Assembly (NCBI RefSeq): GCF_015352955.1
Contig: NZ_JACYOX010000006.1
Location: 1 to 64,000, forward strand
Direction of reading: 5' to 3'
Source: Noviherbaspirillum soli
Lineage (GTDB): Bacteria; Pseudomonadota; Gammaproteobacteria; Burkholderiales; Burkholderiaceae_D
DNA: 64,000 nucleotides
Part shown: one piece after another, positions 1 through 8,034 of the stretch
Numbering within the stretch: position 1 is the first letter of the stretch
Layout: every line of letters starts with the position of its first letter
Notes under the pieces: model-generated
Databases searched by the model: none
Seen by the model: the letters and a program-made list of their open reading frames with translations, nothing else
What the model was told of the DNA's origin: nothing
Made by a program: the position numbers and the translations under genes

Positions 1-194
1 TGACGCCGGATCAGCGTCATCGTGGCCAGGCGGACCAGCTGCTGGCCCATCGCAAGGCGGTCTATCAAGCCGCCCGGGCCGCCAAGCCGCAGCGCTGGGC
101 AGGCGCCGTGCGCCATTGGGATCTTGACGAGGTGGTGTATCTGAACCCCGAACGAAAGGAGGCTTTGCCGGCCGCGATGCCACGTGCTGCATGA
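1..194 (+). CDS. IS3-type transposase, C-terminal fragment (5' end outside window)
   Basis: The frame is open from base 3 to the TGA at 192-194 and encodes the last 63 residues of a protein that begins upstream. It contains QRHRGQADQLLAHRKAVY, then RHWDLDEVVYLNPE. This is the usual C-terminal tail of IS3-group integrase-core (DDE) transposases, after the catalytic Glu, where such proteins read roughly 'TPEQRHRGED...LL..R..VY..A....P.RW......W....VWLNP'. The catalytic residues lie outside the window, so it cannot be said whether the element is intact. No terminal inverted repeat was identified after the stop. Family is recognised from pattern memory only. Confidence 0.7.
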   Translation, partial: TPDQRHRGQADQLLAHRKAVYQAARAAKPQRWAGAVRHWDLDEVVYLNPERKEALPAAMPRAA

Positions 195-226
195 CTAATT
201 TGGCGACAACTACCTTGACACATACC

Positions 227-420
227 GCTTCGCCAAAAAAAGTAACCAAAAAAAGGCGACCCGGTGATCGCGCCCCGCTGCGCGGGGTTCCCGTTTCAGC
301 GGCACCCGGAGCGGGGCGCGGCTAAACTCGCCAAGCTACGCTTGGCTCAGACAGACGCCGCACCTTATCCGCTCCGGGCACCGCTGACACGGCGCGCTCA
401 ACGGGACTTCACGGCAACTG
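227..420. repeat. Dispersed repeat family I, copy 1
   Basis: Non-coding block beginning GCTTCGCCAAAAAAAGTAAC, continuing through GGCGACCCGGTGATCGCGCC and CAGACAGACGCCGCACCTTA, and ending GGCGCGCTCAACGGGACTTC. The same string order recurs at 57732-57920 with a different middle segment, and its tail recurs at 58097-58160. Reading frames through it are accidental. The tail ends in CAACTG, which seeds the hexamer array that follows. Function unknown. Confidence 0.75.
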
Positions 421-540
421 CAACTGCAACTGCAACTGCAACTGCAACTGCAACTGCAACTGCAACTGCAACTGCAACTGCAACTGCAACTGCAACTGCA
501 ACTGCAACTGCAACTGCAACTGCAACTGCAACTGCAACTG
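415..540. repeat. CAACTG hexanucleotide tandem array, 21 perfect copies
   Basis: Bases 415-540 are 21 uninterrupted copies of CAACTG (126 bp). A decayed hexamer-like continuation follows (CAACGG, CCACCG, then CCATCG three times) to about 565. The array ends 63 bases before the ATG of the HAD gene at 604, so copy number would change promoter or leader spacing rather than a reading frame. A six-base unit cannot shift a frame. The Thr-Ala open frame through it is not considered a gene. Confidence 0.95.
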
Positions 541-603
541 CAACGGCCACCGCCATCGCCATCGCCATCGCGGAAGCAACCGCCCCTTAACCTTTCCTAT
601 TTC

Positions 604-1329
604 ATGTCCAAGCTGACCTGGCTATTCGACCTCGACAACACCCTGCACAACGCGTCGCACGCAATCTTCCCGGCGATCACCGCGAACATGAATGTCTACA
701 TCGCCAGGGTGCTGGAGCAGAACGGCATGGCGGCCACGCCGGAGGCGGTGAATGCGGCGCGGCTGGCCTACTGGCAGCGCTATGGCGCAACGCTGCTGGG
801 CATGGTGCGCCACCACCAGGTGCGAGCCGACGATTTCCTGCATGAAGCCCATCAGTTCGACGACCTTGCCACCATGATCCGCGCCGAGCGCGGCCTGGGC
901 CGGCTGCTGGCGCGGCTGCCGGGGAGGAAGATCCTGCTGACCAACGCGCCGCGCCGCTATTCGCAGGATGTGCTGCGCCACCTCGGCCTGCACCGGCATT
1001 TTGCCCAGCATGTGCCGATCGAGGCGATGACGGTGCACCGTCAGCTGCGGCCCAAGCCGTCGCGGCTGATGCTCAAGAGGCTGATGGCGCGGAACCGCCT
1101 GGCGCCAGGCCGCTGCGTGCTGGTGGAAGATACCGTTAACCACCTGAAGGGCGCGCGCCAGCTTGGCATGCGCACCGTGTGGATTACCCAGTACCTGCCG
1201 GCGCATGCGGCGCAGCGCCAGCACAGCGGCGCGCACCGGGCGCTGGCGAACACGCGCAAGCCGGACTATGTCGATGTGAAGCTCAGGTCGGTGACGCAAT
1301 TGCCGCGGCACCTGCGACGGCTGCGGTGA
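604..1329 (+). CDS. HAD-superfamily pyrimidine 5'-nucleotidase-like hydrolase
   Basis: 241-residue cytoplasmic HAD phosphatase. Motif I is DLDNT (residues 9-13, nucleophile and acid Asp), motif II is LLTNAP near residue 112, the motif III lysine is in RPKPSR, and motif IV is LVEDT followed by GARQLGMRTVWI. The alpha-helical cap after motif I and the DLDNTL signature match the Sdt1/YjjG-like pyrimidine 5'-nucleotidase group, which dephosphorylates UMP/CMP or modified nucleotides. The exact substrate is not visible in the sequence. It stands alone on this strand behind the hexamer array; its leader is therefore repetitive DNA. Confidence 0.85.
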   Translation: MSKLTWLFDLDNTLHNASHAIFPAITANMNVYIARVLEQNGMAATPEAVNAARLAYWQRYGATLLGMVRHHQVRADDFLHEAHQFDDLATMIRAERGLGRLLARLPGRKILLTNAPRRYSQDVLRHLGLHRHFAQHVPIEAMTVHRQLRPKPSRLMLKRLMARNRLAPGRCVLVEDTVNHLKGARQLGMRTVWITQYLPAHAAQRQHSGAHRALANTRKPDYVDVKLRSVTQLPRHLRRLR

Positions 1330-1567
1330 TCGAAGCTGGCGCTGGAGATTGAATAAAAGCAACTATCCTCTGGCCGGGCCGGTTTTCGCCCTGATGGGGG
1401 CGTATCGGGATTGACCAACTCCCGCCCGGCGTACCGGCAAGCTCAACCGTATCTCCGGCCTCTTGTATAGTGTCGGCTTCGCCGTTGCGGCGCAGCATTT
1501 CGACAACGTGCGCCGCCGCATCCGATTTCAGCCATTGCGCCCCATTCCTCTTCAGAAAAGGAGCCCC

Positions 1568-3154
1568 ATGCATCGTCGTGACCTGCTCAAGGCATCCGCC
1601 GCGCTGGCCCTGGCCGGCATTTATCTGCCCCGGCCCGCTGCCGCCAGCGACGCCCCGACCCGACTGAAAACCCTGGGCAAGGCCCAGGCCTTCGACTACG
1701 CCTGGCTCAAGGGCCGCGCCCGCGAGATGGCGCAGCAGGCCTACAAGCCCGTGACCGACCAGCTGCCGCCGCGGGTGTCGGCGCTGGACTGGGACCAGTA
1801 CCAGGCCATCGGCTACCGCGATGACCATGCGCTGTGGGCCAATGACAAGCTGCGCTTCCAGGTCAAGTTCTTCCACCTCGGCCTGTTCTTCAAGCAGCCG
1901 GTGCAGATCCATGAAGTGGTGGACGGCATGGCGCGCGAGCTGGCCTATGATCCGGAAATGTTTAATTACGGCAAGAGCGGACTGAAGGGCGGCGAGCTGC
2001 CCAGGGACCTGGGCTTTGCGGGCTTCCGCGTCAATTTCCATACCGACCTGACCCGCGACATCACCGCCTTCCTCGGCGCCAGCTATTTCCGCGCGGTCGG
2101 CGGCGAATGGCAGTACGGCCTGTCGGCGCGCGGCCTGGCGATCGACACCGGCATGGAGCGGCCGGAGGAATTCCCGATGTTCCGCGACTTCTGGCTGGAA
2201 CGGCCGGGCAAGGATTCCAGCAAGCTGGTGGTGTATGCGCTGCTGGATTCGCCCAGCGTCGCGGGCGCCTACCGTTTCGAGATCGTGCCCGGCGCCACCA
2301 CCGCGATGGATGTCGACGCCGCGCTGTATCCGAGAAAGCCTATCGAGCGGCTCGGCATCGGCCCGCTGACCAGCATGTACCAGTACGGCGAGAACGACCG
2401 CCGCATGGCCAACGACTGGCGTCCGGAAATCCATGACAGCGACGGCCTGGCGATGTGGACCGGCAGCGGCGAATGGATCTGGCGGCCGCTGGCCAATCCG
2501 CCGCAGCTGCGCTTCAACGCCTATGCCGACAACAATCCGCGCGGCTTCGGCCTCTTGCAGCGCGACCGCAATTTCGAGCATTACCAGGATGACGGCGTGT
2601 TCTACGACCGCCGGCCCAGCCTGTGGGTGGAACCCAAGGCGGGCTGGGGCAAGGGCTCGGTGCAGCTGGTGGAAATCCCGACGGTGGATGAAACATTCGA
2701 CAACGTCGTCGCCTTCTGGAACCCGGAGGAAAAGCCGCAGCCGGGCCAGGAGCTGCTGTTTGGCTATCGCCTGCACTGGGGCGTGAAGATGCCGGCCGTG
2801 CCCAATCTCGCCCACGTGGTGGCCACCCGCACCGGCATCGGCGGCGTGATCGGCCAGAAGCGCAAGTATTTCTCCTGGCGCTTCGCCATCGATTTCGCCG
2901 GCGGCGACCTGGCGCTCTTGAGCAGCAAGGCCGTGGTCAAGCCGGTGATCACCGCCAGCCACGGCACGGTGGAAATCACCTCGGCACGTCCGCTGGACTC
3001 GGTGAAGGGATACCGGGCCATGTTCGACCTGAAGCTGCCCGATACCGACAAGGCGCCGGTCAACCTGCGCCTGTACCTGGAAGTGGATGGCCAGCCGCTG
3101 AGCGAGACGTGGCTGTACCAGTGGACGCCGCCGACGGACCGCACCTTCGCGTGA
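1568..3154 (+). CDS. opgD: Periplasmic glucan biosynthesis protein OpgD (MdoG family)
   Basis: 528-residue exported protein of the MdoG/OpgG family, acting in the periplasm on the backbone of osmoregulated periplasmic glucans. The ATG at 1568 is chosen over the upstream in-frame ATG at 1463. It follows AAAAGGAG, and the protein then starts with a twin-arginine signal peptide: HRRDLLK, a hydrophobic stretch to about residue 20, and cleavage after PAAA. A Tat signal is the usual mark separating OpgD from Sec-exported OpgG. Family features include PVQIHEVVDG, SYFRAVG, GLSARGLAIDTG and WVEPKAGWGKG. No opgH glucosyltransferase lies in the window, so any OPG operon partner must be elsewhere. Confidence 0.9.
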   Translation: MHRRDLLKASAALALAGIYLPRPAAASDAPTRLKTLGKAQAFDYAWLKGRAREMAQQAYKPVTDQLPPRVSALDWDQYQAIGYRDDHALWANDKLRFQVKFFHLGLFFKQPVQIHEVVDGMARELAYDPEMFNYGKSGLKGGELPRDLGFAGFRVNFHTDLTRDITAFLGASYFRAVGGEWQYGLSARGLAIDTGMERPEEFPMFRDFWLERPGKDSSKLVVYALLDSPSVAGAYRFEIVPGATTAMDVDAALYPRKPIERLGIGPLTSMYQYGENDRRMANDWRPEIHDSDGLAMWTGSGEWIWRPLANPPQLRFNAYADNNPRGFGLLQRDRNFEHYQDDGVFYDRRPSLWVEPKAGWGKGSVQLVEIPTVDETFDNVVAFWNPEEKPQPGQELLFGYRLHWGVKMPAVPNLAHVVATRTGIGGVIGQKRKYFSWRFAIDFAGGDLALLSSKAVVKPVITASHGTVEITSARPLDSVKGYRAMFDLKLPDTDKAPVNLRLYLEVDGQPLSETWLYQWTPPTDRTFA

Positions 3155-3286
3155 CCTTGCTTCCCGGTATTGGTCCGCAACGACTCAAGCGCTTTCGGCC
3201 TGACCGGCTTGGGCGAGACGGCGTCGCGTATCAGGAAGCACTGCGCTCGGCCTGGTAGGCGAGCGTACTGCCCCGATCCTGCCGCC

Positions 3287-4441
3287 TCACGCCGCCTGCC
3301 GCTCGCCTTCCCCGAACCAGGCCTGCGCCACCAGGTATTCCAGCCCCACCGCCAGCGCCATCAGCGCCGCGCCGACCGCCAGCATCATGGCCGGCGCCAT
3401 CGCCGCCGACAACGCCCAGAAGCCCAGCAGCGAGGCCATGCGCAATACCCAGAGCGTGACTTCGCGCACCACGATGCGATCGCCGAGGTCGCCGTGTATG
3501 TCCAGCGCGCGCTGGTTCAGCACATGCTCGCTGGCGCCCAGGAAGGGGCTGGCAGCAGCCTTGGCGATCAGGTGCACCACGAACAGTCCCGGCAGCCAGG
3601 CGCTGCCGGCCAGGAACAGGAACGCCACCGCCATGGCCAGGCAGGAGCCGCCCAGCCAGGAGCCGCGGTTGCCGACATCGCGCTTCCTGGCCGACAGGTA
3701 GAGGCCGACGCCGCCTGCCAGGCCGGCAACGGTGGCGACCCAGCCCAGCGCCGTGGCCGAACCCATCGCGCGGGAAGCGCCGATCGAGGTCACCGCCTGG
3801 CCCAGGCCGAACAGGCCGGACTCCAGGAAGAACAGCGGCAGGCAGGCCAGGAATTGCGGCTGCCGCACCAGCGCGAACGGCGCTTTCAGCGGCTGCAGCG
3901 GCGCATCCGCCATGCCGCGGCCGAGCCGCCAGGCGGCCAGCAGGCAGGCCGCGCCATACAGCGCATACAGCAGGCGGGCGCTGTTGCCGGTCCTGGCCAG
4001 CAGCATGGTTGCCAGCAGCGTGGCGACGATGCCGCCGGCCACGCCCAGCGCGCCGGCATGCGAGGCGTAGCCGTCGCGCTGGCTGTCCGACAGCAGTCGC
4101 ATTTCCAGCCAGTGGCGGGCGCTCCAGGTCAGTCCCAGGAAGCCGCCGAAGGCAATCGACATCGCCCAAACCGTCTGGTTGCCGGACAACAGCACCACGC
4201 CAGGCAGGAAAAAGCCCAGTTTCATCAGCGTCTTGCCGGTCAGGCCCAGTCGCGGGCCAAGGCCATAGGCCAGCACCGCGGCGATCATTGCCACGGTCAG
4301 CAGCAGCGCAGTGAATTCGAACATCGCTTCATGGCGGCTGCCGCCCATCAGGAAATAGCCAATGAAGCCGGACAGGGTGCCGACCGCGCCCTGCAGCGTG
4401 ACGAAGGGCAGCAGGCTGCGTTCTTGCCTTGAGATTGTCAT
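3287..4441 (-). CDS. MFS-type membrane permease, substrate unknown
   Basis: About 384 residues and roughly 12 hydrophobic segments separated by short charged loops, the layout of a major facilitator. It opens RSLLPFVTLQGAVGTLSGFI (TM1) and has the basic cytoplasmic loops typical of MFS. No substrate-diagnostic motif was recognised. The start is uncertain: the ATG at 4441 places TM1 close to the N terminus, while an upstream in-frame ATG at 4495 would add 18 residues. Neither has a clear Shine-Dalgarno. It is monocistronic, convergent with opgD and divergent from the HD gene. Confidence 0.7.
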   Translation of the reverse strand: MTISRQERSLLPFVTLQGAVGTLSGFIGYFLMGGSRHEAMFEFTALLLTVAMIAAVLAYGLGPRLGLTGKTLMKLGFFLPGVVLLSGNQTVWAMSIAFGGFLGLTWSARHWLEMRLLSDSQRDGYASHAGALGVAGGIVATLLATMLLARTGNSARLLYALYGAACLLAAWRLGRGMADAPLQPLKAPFALVRQPQFLACLPLFFLESGLFGLGQAVTSIGASRAMGSATALGWVATVAGLAGGVGLYLSARKRDVGNRGSWLGGSCLAMAVAFLFLAGSAWLPGLFVVHLIAKAAASPFLGASEHVLNQRALDIHGDLGDRIVVREVTLWVLRMASLLGFWALSAAMAPAMMLAVGAALMALAVGLEYLVAQAWFGEGERQAA

Positions 4442-4639
4442 GGAAAAAGGAAAAGAGAAGCCCGAGGCTGCACCATGCGCCTTGAGAAAATGCATTCAGG
4501 AAAGCCGACAGGCTAGGGGAATTGCTTCATCGCAGCAATGCAATAAAGAAACTTTTGGTGAAAAAACGACAGAGAGGCAGTCGGCGAAATGGACTGCCCG
4601 GCCTTACCATGCCGGCATTTCCATTTGAAAGCATTGTTG

Positions 4640-5296
4640 ATGAATGCATTGATAAGCCATTGGCAGCCGCGTCTGGCGGATATCGCCCAGACCGCGGCAG
4701 GCGACGACGGCGCCCATGACCTGCAGCACCTGCACCGCGTCTGGCAAAGCGCCAGCCAACTGCTGGCCCATTCCCCTGAAGCCGATGCGCTGGTGGTATT
4801 GGCCGCCTGCTACCTGCATGACCTCGTGAACCTGCCGAAGAACCATCCGCAGCGCAGTACCGCCTCGCGCCAGGCGGCTGCGCTGGCATCGGAAAAGCTG
4901 GCGGAGGCCGGCTTTCCCGCGGACCGCCTGGCGGCGGTGGCGCATGCGATCGAGGCCCACAGCTTTTCCGCGGCGATCGCGCCCCGCACCCTGGAAGCGC
5001 GCATCGTGCAGGATGCCGACCGGCTCGACGCGCTGGGCGCCATTGGCCTGGCGCGGCTTTTCTATACCGCCGGACGCATGGGTTCGGCGCTGGCGCATGG
5101 CGACGATCCGGGCGCGCTCCATCGCGCACCGGACGACCGCGCCTATGCGCTCGACCATATCGAATGCAAGCTGGCGACCCTGCCGGCCACCATGCAGACC
5201 GAGGCTGGCCAGGCATTGGCCAACGAGCGCCTGGACTGGCTGCGCGCGTTCCGGGACCGGTTTATCGCGGAGTGGGGCGGCGCGGCAGGCAATTAA
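4640..5296 (+). CDS. HD-domain phosphohydrolase
   Basis: 218-residue HD-superfamily metal-dependent phosphohydrolase. The metal-binding residues are visible as H in HDLQHLHRV (first His), HD in CYLHDLVN, a further His in AIEAHSFS, and D in VQDADRLDALGAIGLAR. This pattern matches the small YpgQ/YedJ-type HD hydrolases, some of which act on nucleoside or dinucleoside polyphosphates. The substrate here is not deducible. The ATG at 4640 starts the conserved region; an in-frame ATG at 4589 would add 17 residues without homology-like character. Its stop codon overlaps the convergent DTW gene stop by 4 bp. Confidence 0.8.
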   Translation: MNALISHWQPRLADIAQTAAGDDGAHDLQHLHRVWQSASQLLAHSPEADALVVLAACYLHDLVNLPKNHPQRSTASRQAAALASEKLAEAGFPADRLAAVAHAIEAHSFSAAIAPRTLEARIVQDADRLDALGAIGLARLFYTAGRMGSALAHGDDPGALHRAPDDRAYALDHIECKLATLPATMQTEAGQALANERLDWLRAFRDRFIAEWGGAAGN

Positions 5297-5967
5297 TCCG
5301 CCGTATCGCGGAAGGCCATTTGCTGCGCGACGAAACCGTCGAAGGCCTGCAGCAGCGGCCGATAGCGCGCCGCGTCGCCCTCCAGTTGGGCCAGCGCATG
5401 GCAGACCGCTTCCAGCGTCGAGAGCTGCCCCGGCTTGTGCGCTTTCCTGATCAGGTATTGCGACGGCGGCGGCGCCGACAGCGACAGCCGGGGCAGCGCC
5501 TGCAGGGCCGGGTTCAGCGCCAGCATCTTGCGGCTCTTGCGCCAGGTCGCGTCCAGCACCACCAGCCGCGGCGGCGGGCCGTGGGGATCGGGCAGAAAGG
5601 TCGGTGCATCCGGCGCCCCGGGGTACAGCAGCACCGGCTGCGTCTTGCCGGGTTCAGGTCCATCGAGCAGTTGCTGCAGCAAGGCAGGCGCGAAGGCTTC
5701 GCCGATTGCCACCGCATGTCGTGCAAGGGACAGCCGCAGCAGGGTCAGGCTGTTCTTGGCATGGCCGGTTTCCAGCGGATGCTGCAGCAGCAGCACTTCC
5801 ACCCGGTTGGCGGTTGGCGTTGCCCAGCCGCAGAGGCAGGCGCGCGCCGGGCGCAGGCAATGCGCGCAAGTGGCACGGGTGACGGCGAATGGCACTTTTA
5901 TCGGCTTTCCATGAGTGCAGTGCCGCGCCGAGGTGGCACGGCTGCTGCCGCCGTCTTGCGTGGCCAA
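5293..5967 (-). CDS. DTW-domain tRNA-uridine aminocarboxypropyltransferase (TapT-like)
   Basis: 224-residue DTW-domain protein. Members of this family transfer the 3-amino-3-carboxypropyl group of S-adenosylmethionine to uridine (acp3U) in tRNA, at position 47 in E. coli TapT. The sequence shows an N-terminal CAHC...CLC cysteine pair set typical of the family, the QHPLE motif, the DATW signature in LVVLDATWRKSRKM, and KPGQLSTLEA near the C terminus. The N-terminal 25 residues are low-complexity and the true start could be internal. It is a single gene, and its start faces the AT-rich spacer before rmlC. Confidence 0.85.
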   Translation of the reverse strand: MATQDGGSSRATSARHCTHGKPIKVPFAVTRATCAHCLRPARACLCGWATPTANRVEVLLLQHPLETGHAKNSLTLLRLSLARHAVAIGEAFAPALLQQLLDGPEPGKTQPVLLYPGAPDAPTFLPDPHGPPPRLVVLDATWRKSRKMLALNPALQALPRLSLSAPPPSQYLIRKAHKPGQLSTLEAVCHALAQLEGDAARYRPLLQAFDGFVAQQMAFRDTAD

Positions 5968-6332
5968 GGGTGAGCACGCTGCAATGCAGCAAATCTTCGA
6001 ATGTCAAGCTGTTTACTGTCCATTTTTCCTCAATTTATTTTGTGTAATTTTTACTACCAGGCATGGTCGCGCGTTACATAAAAGCACATTACACCTTTTA
6101 TCGCACAATAAAACGCCCTTAATGCATTTGCGCCGTTCCAGTTCAACTTGGTTTGCTAACTGCAGCATCGTCCCGCGTCCACGCCGCTCCGGACTCGGAT
6201 CGCCATGTGCATGCGCAGCATGCGTACCGGCTGCCAGCGCACGGCGAGAGCAGTGATTCACATGATGCCCGTCGACGATAAGGGCATTTCCATTCCGTTT
6301 GCCTGTTCAATACCCGATGCCAAGGAGCCTTC
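5968..6332. other. AT-rich divergent intergenic region
   Basis: The 365-bp spacer between the divergent DTW and rmlC genes holds no credible gene. About 6010-6125 is clearly richer in A and T than the flanks (for example TTTATTTTGTGTAATTTTTA and CACAATAAAACG), consistent with a promoter or regulator-binding region for the rmlC cassette. No specific operator was identified. Confidence 0.5.
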
Positions 6333-6875
6333 ATGCATATCCAGCCCACATCCCTACCCGATGTCCTGCTGATCGAGCCGCAGCTATATGACGACGAACG
6401 TGGCCACTTCTTCGAAAGTTTCCATCAGCGGCATTTCCAGGAATTGACCGGGGTGTCGGCGTTCTTCGTTCAGGACAATCATTCCCGATCCATGCATGGC
6501 GTGCTGCGTGGCCTGCATTACCAGCTCTCGCGGCCCCAGGGCAAGCTGGTGCGCGTGGTGTCCGGGGAGGTGTTCGATGTGGCGGTCGACCTGCGGCGCG
6601 GCCGGCCTTCATTCGGGCGATGGATAGGCGTCGTGCTTTCCGCGCGAAACCGGCGCCAGCTATGGATTCCGCCCGGCTTTGCCCATGGCTTCGCCGTGAC
6701 CAGCGGCGCGGCGGAAGTGCTCTACAAGACCACGGACTACCGTGTCGCCGAACAGGAGCGCTGCCTGTGCTGGAACGACCCCGCGCTAGCCATCGCGTGG
6801 CCGCTGCCCGGCGCCCCCGTGCTGTCAGAAAGAGACCGGAGCGCCCCACTGCTTACCGAAGCCGAACTGGATTGA
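6333..6875 (+). CDS. rfbC: dTDP-4-dehydrorhamnose 3,5-epimerase
   Basis: 180-residue cupin-fold epimerase that converts dTDP-4-dehydro-6-deoxyglucose to dTDP-4-dehydrorhamnose in dTDP-L-rhamnose synthesis. Hallmarks are DERGHFFESF, FVQDNHSRS, GVLRGLHYQ (catalytic His), QGKLVRVVSGEVFDVAVDLR, PPGFAHGF and LYKTTDYR. The ATG at 6333 follows AAGGAG at 6323-6328. It leads a three-gene cassette with an FAD oxidoreductase (12 bp downstream) and a second cupin. The other rhamnose genes (rfbA, rfbB, rfbD) are not in the window, so this copy is either a dispersed member of the pathway or serves a different dTDP-sugar. Confidence 0.9.
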   Translation: MHIQPTSLPDVLLIEPQLYDDERGHFFESFHQRHFQELTGVSAFFVQDNHSRSMHGVLRGLHYQLSRPQGKLVRVVSGEVFDVAVDLRRGRPSFGRWIGVVLSARNRRQLWIPPGFAHGFAVTSGAAEVLYKTTDYRVAEQERCLCWNDPALAIAWPLPGAPVLSERDRSAPLLTEAELD

Positions 6876-6887
6876 TAAGGGAGACCC

Positions 6888-7982
6888 ATGATGCCTACTG
6901 TTGCGCACACAGATGTCGCCATTATCGGCGGCGGCTTTTACGGGGCATTGCTGGCCAATGAAATCAAGGCCCGGCAGCCAACCCTGGAAGTGATGATCAT
7001 CGAGAAGGAGAAAGCGCTGTTCACCCAGGCCTCGTCCACCAACCAGGGCCAGTTCCACATGGGTTACATGTACAGCGCCGACCCGGCGCTGGCGCGCGAA
7101 TGCGCAGACAATGTCGAGCGTTTCATGGACACCTTCGGCGATGCGGTCGACAGCGACATGCATTCCCTGTACGGCATCCACCGGCAATCGCAGATCAGCG
7201 CCGACGACTTCGCCGGCTTTTGCGCCGGCGCCGGCCTGGCGCTCAAGCCAGTGAAAAGGCCGCGCGACATTTTCGGCGATGACATAGACACTTCCTTCCT
7301 CACTTCCGAAAAGACCTTCGACAGCGCGGTGATGCAGCGCATCCTGATGCAGAAGCTGCTGCATAACCGGGTCGGCCTGTTGCGCGGGGTGTGCATCGAC
7401 CGCATCGCTGCGGCCGCGCAAGGCCTGGACATCAGCGCCGACAGCCACGCCATCCGGGCCGCCCGGGTATTCAATGTGACCTTTGCCGACATCAACCGGC
7501 TCCATGCGCAGTCCGGCCTGGCACCGATTCCGTTGCAGCACGACACATTCCTGCATTTCGTGCTGGACCTGCCGCAGCAGTACCGCGATACCGCCGCCAC
7601 CGTGATCAGGGGGCCGTATGCCTCGCTGCTGCCGTCCAACTTCCGCCAGGGGCACGTGCTGGCCTCCGGCAAGTTCCGCCGCGTGCAGTCCAGCCATGTC
7701 GACAAGCCGCCCTCGTGGCAGGACACGCAAACTGCGCCCGCGGTCTGGCAGCAGGCGGTCGACGAAGCATCTTCCTATCTTCCCCTGCTGCATGCGGCAT
7801 GCTACCGCGGCTACACGGTGGGCACGCGGTCCGCCTACTGCGATCCGGCAACCGGCGAGTACAGCAGCAAGGCCATGGTGTTTCGCGACTTCGGCGGCCT
7901 GCCGGACTACCATGTCGTCTTGGGAGGGAAGGTAAGCTGCATGTTCGATGTGCTCGATGAGGTCCGGCGCATCATCGGCTAG
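6888..7982 (+). CDS. FAD-dependent oxidoreductase (DAO-like), sugar-cassette associated
   Basis: 364-residue flavoprotein. The N-terminal Rossmann dinucleotide-binding motif is VAIIGGGFYGALLANEI (GxGxxG form), with the acidic residue at the end of beta-2 in IIEKE. ASSTNQGQFHMGYMYS follows, a DAO-family flavin-contact region. The C terminus reads KVSCMFDVLDEVRRII. It is soluble, with no signal peptide. The substrate is unknown. Position between an rmlC epimerase and a polysaccharide-type cupin suggests oxidation of a sugar or sugar-linked intermediate for a surface glycan, which is inference from context only. A GGGAGA Shine-Dalgarno lies just before the first of two adjacent ATGs. Confidence 0.65.
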   Translation: MMPTVAHTDVAIIGGGFYGALLANEIKARQPTLEVMIIEKEKALFTQASSTNQGQFHMGYMYSADPALARECADNVERFMDTFGDAVDSDMHSLYGIHRQSQISADDFAGFCAGAGLALKPVKRPRDIFGDDIDTSFLTSEKTFDSAVMQRILMQKLLHNRVGLLRGVCIDRIAAAAQGLDISADSHAIRAARVFNVTFADINRLHAQSGLAPIPLQHDTFLHFVLDLPQQYRDTAATVIRGPYASLLPSNFRQGHVLASGKFRRVQSSHVDKPPSWQDTQTAPAVWQQAVDEASSYLPLLHAACYRGYTVGTRSAYCDPATGEYSSKAMVFRDFGGLPDYHVVLGGKVSCMFDVLDEVRRIIG

Positions 7983-8034
7983 AAGCCTTCTGTCGCGCAG
8001 GCTTCTGGAATTCCTTACTCTCTATTTCCTTGTC

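Noticed and set aside
415-540. CRISPR array
   Set aside because: The repeat unit is six bases with no spacers; no cas gene is in the window.
264-590. Open frame encoding a long Thr-Ala repeat
   Set aside because: It runs through the dispersed repeat and the CAACTG array; the protein is only the translation of non-coding repeats and has no ribosome-binding site or family.
1463-1567. N-terminal extension of OpgD
   Set aside because: The internal ATG at 1568 has a good Shine-Dalgarno and starts a textbook Tat signal peptide; an extension would bury it.
3170-4432. 420-residue open frame opposite the MFS gene
   Set aside because: Gln/Arg/His-rich antisense frame; the other strand encodes a coherent multi-pass membrane protein.
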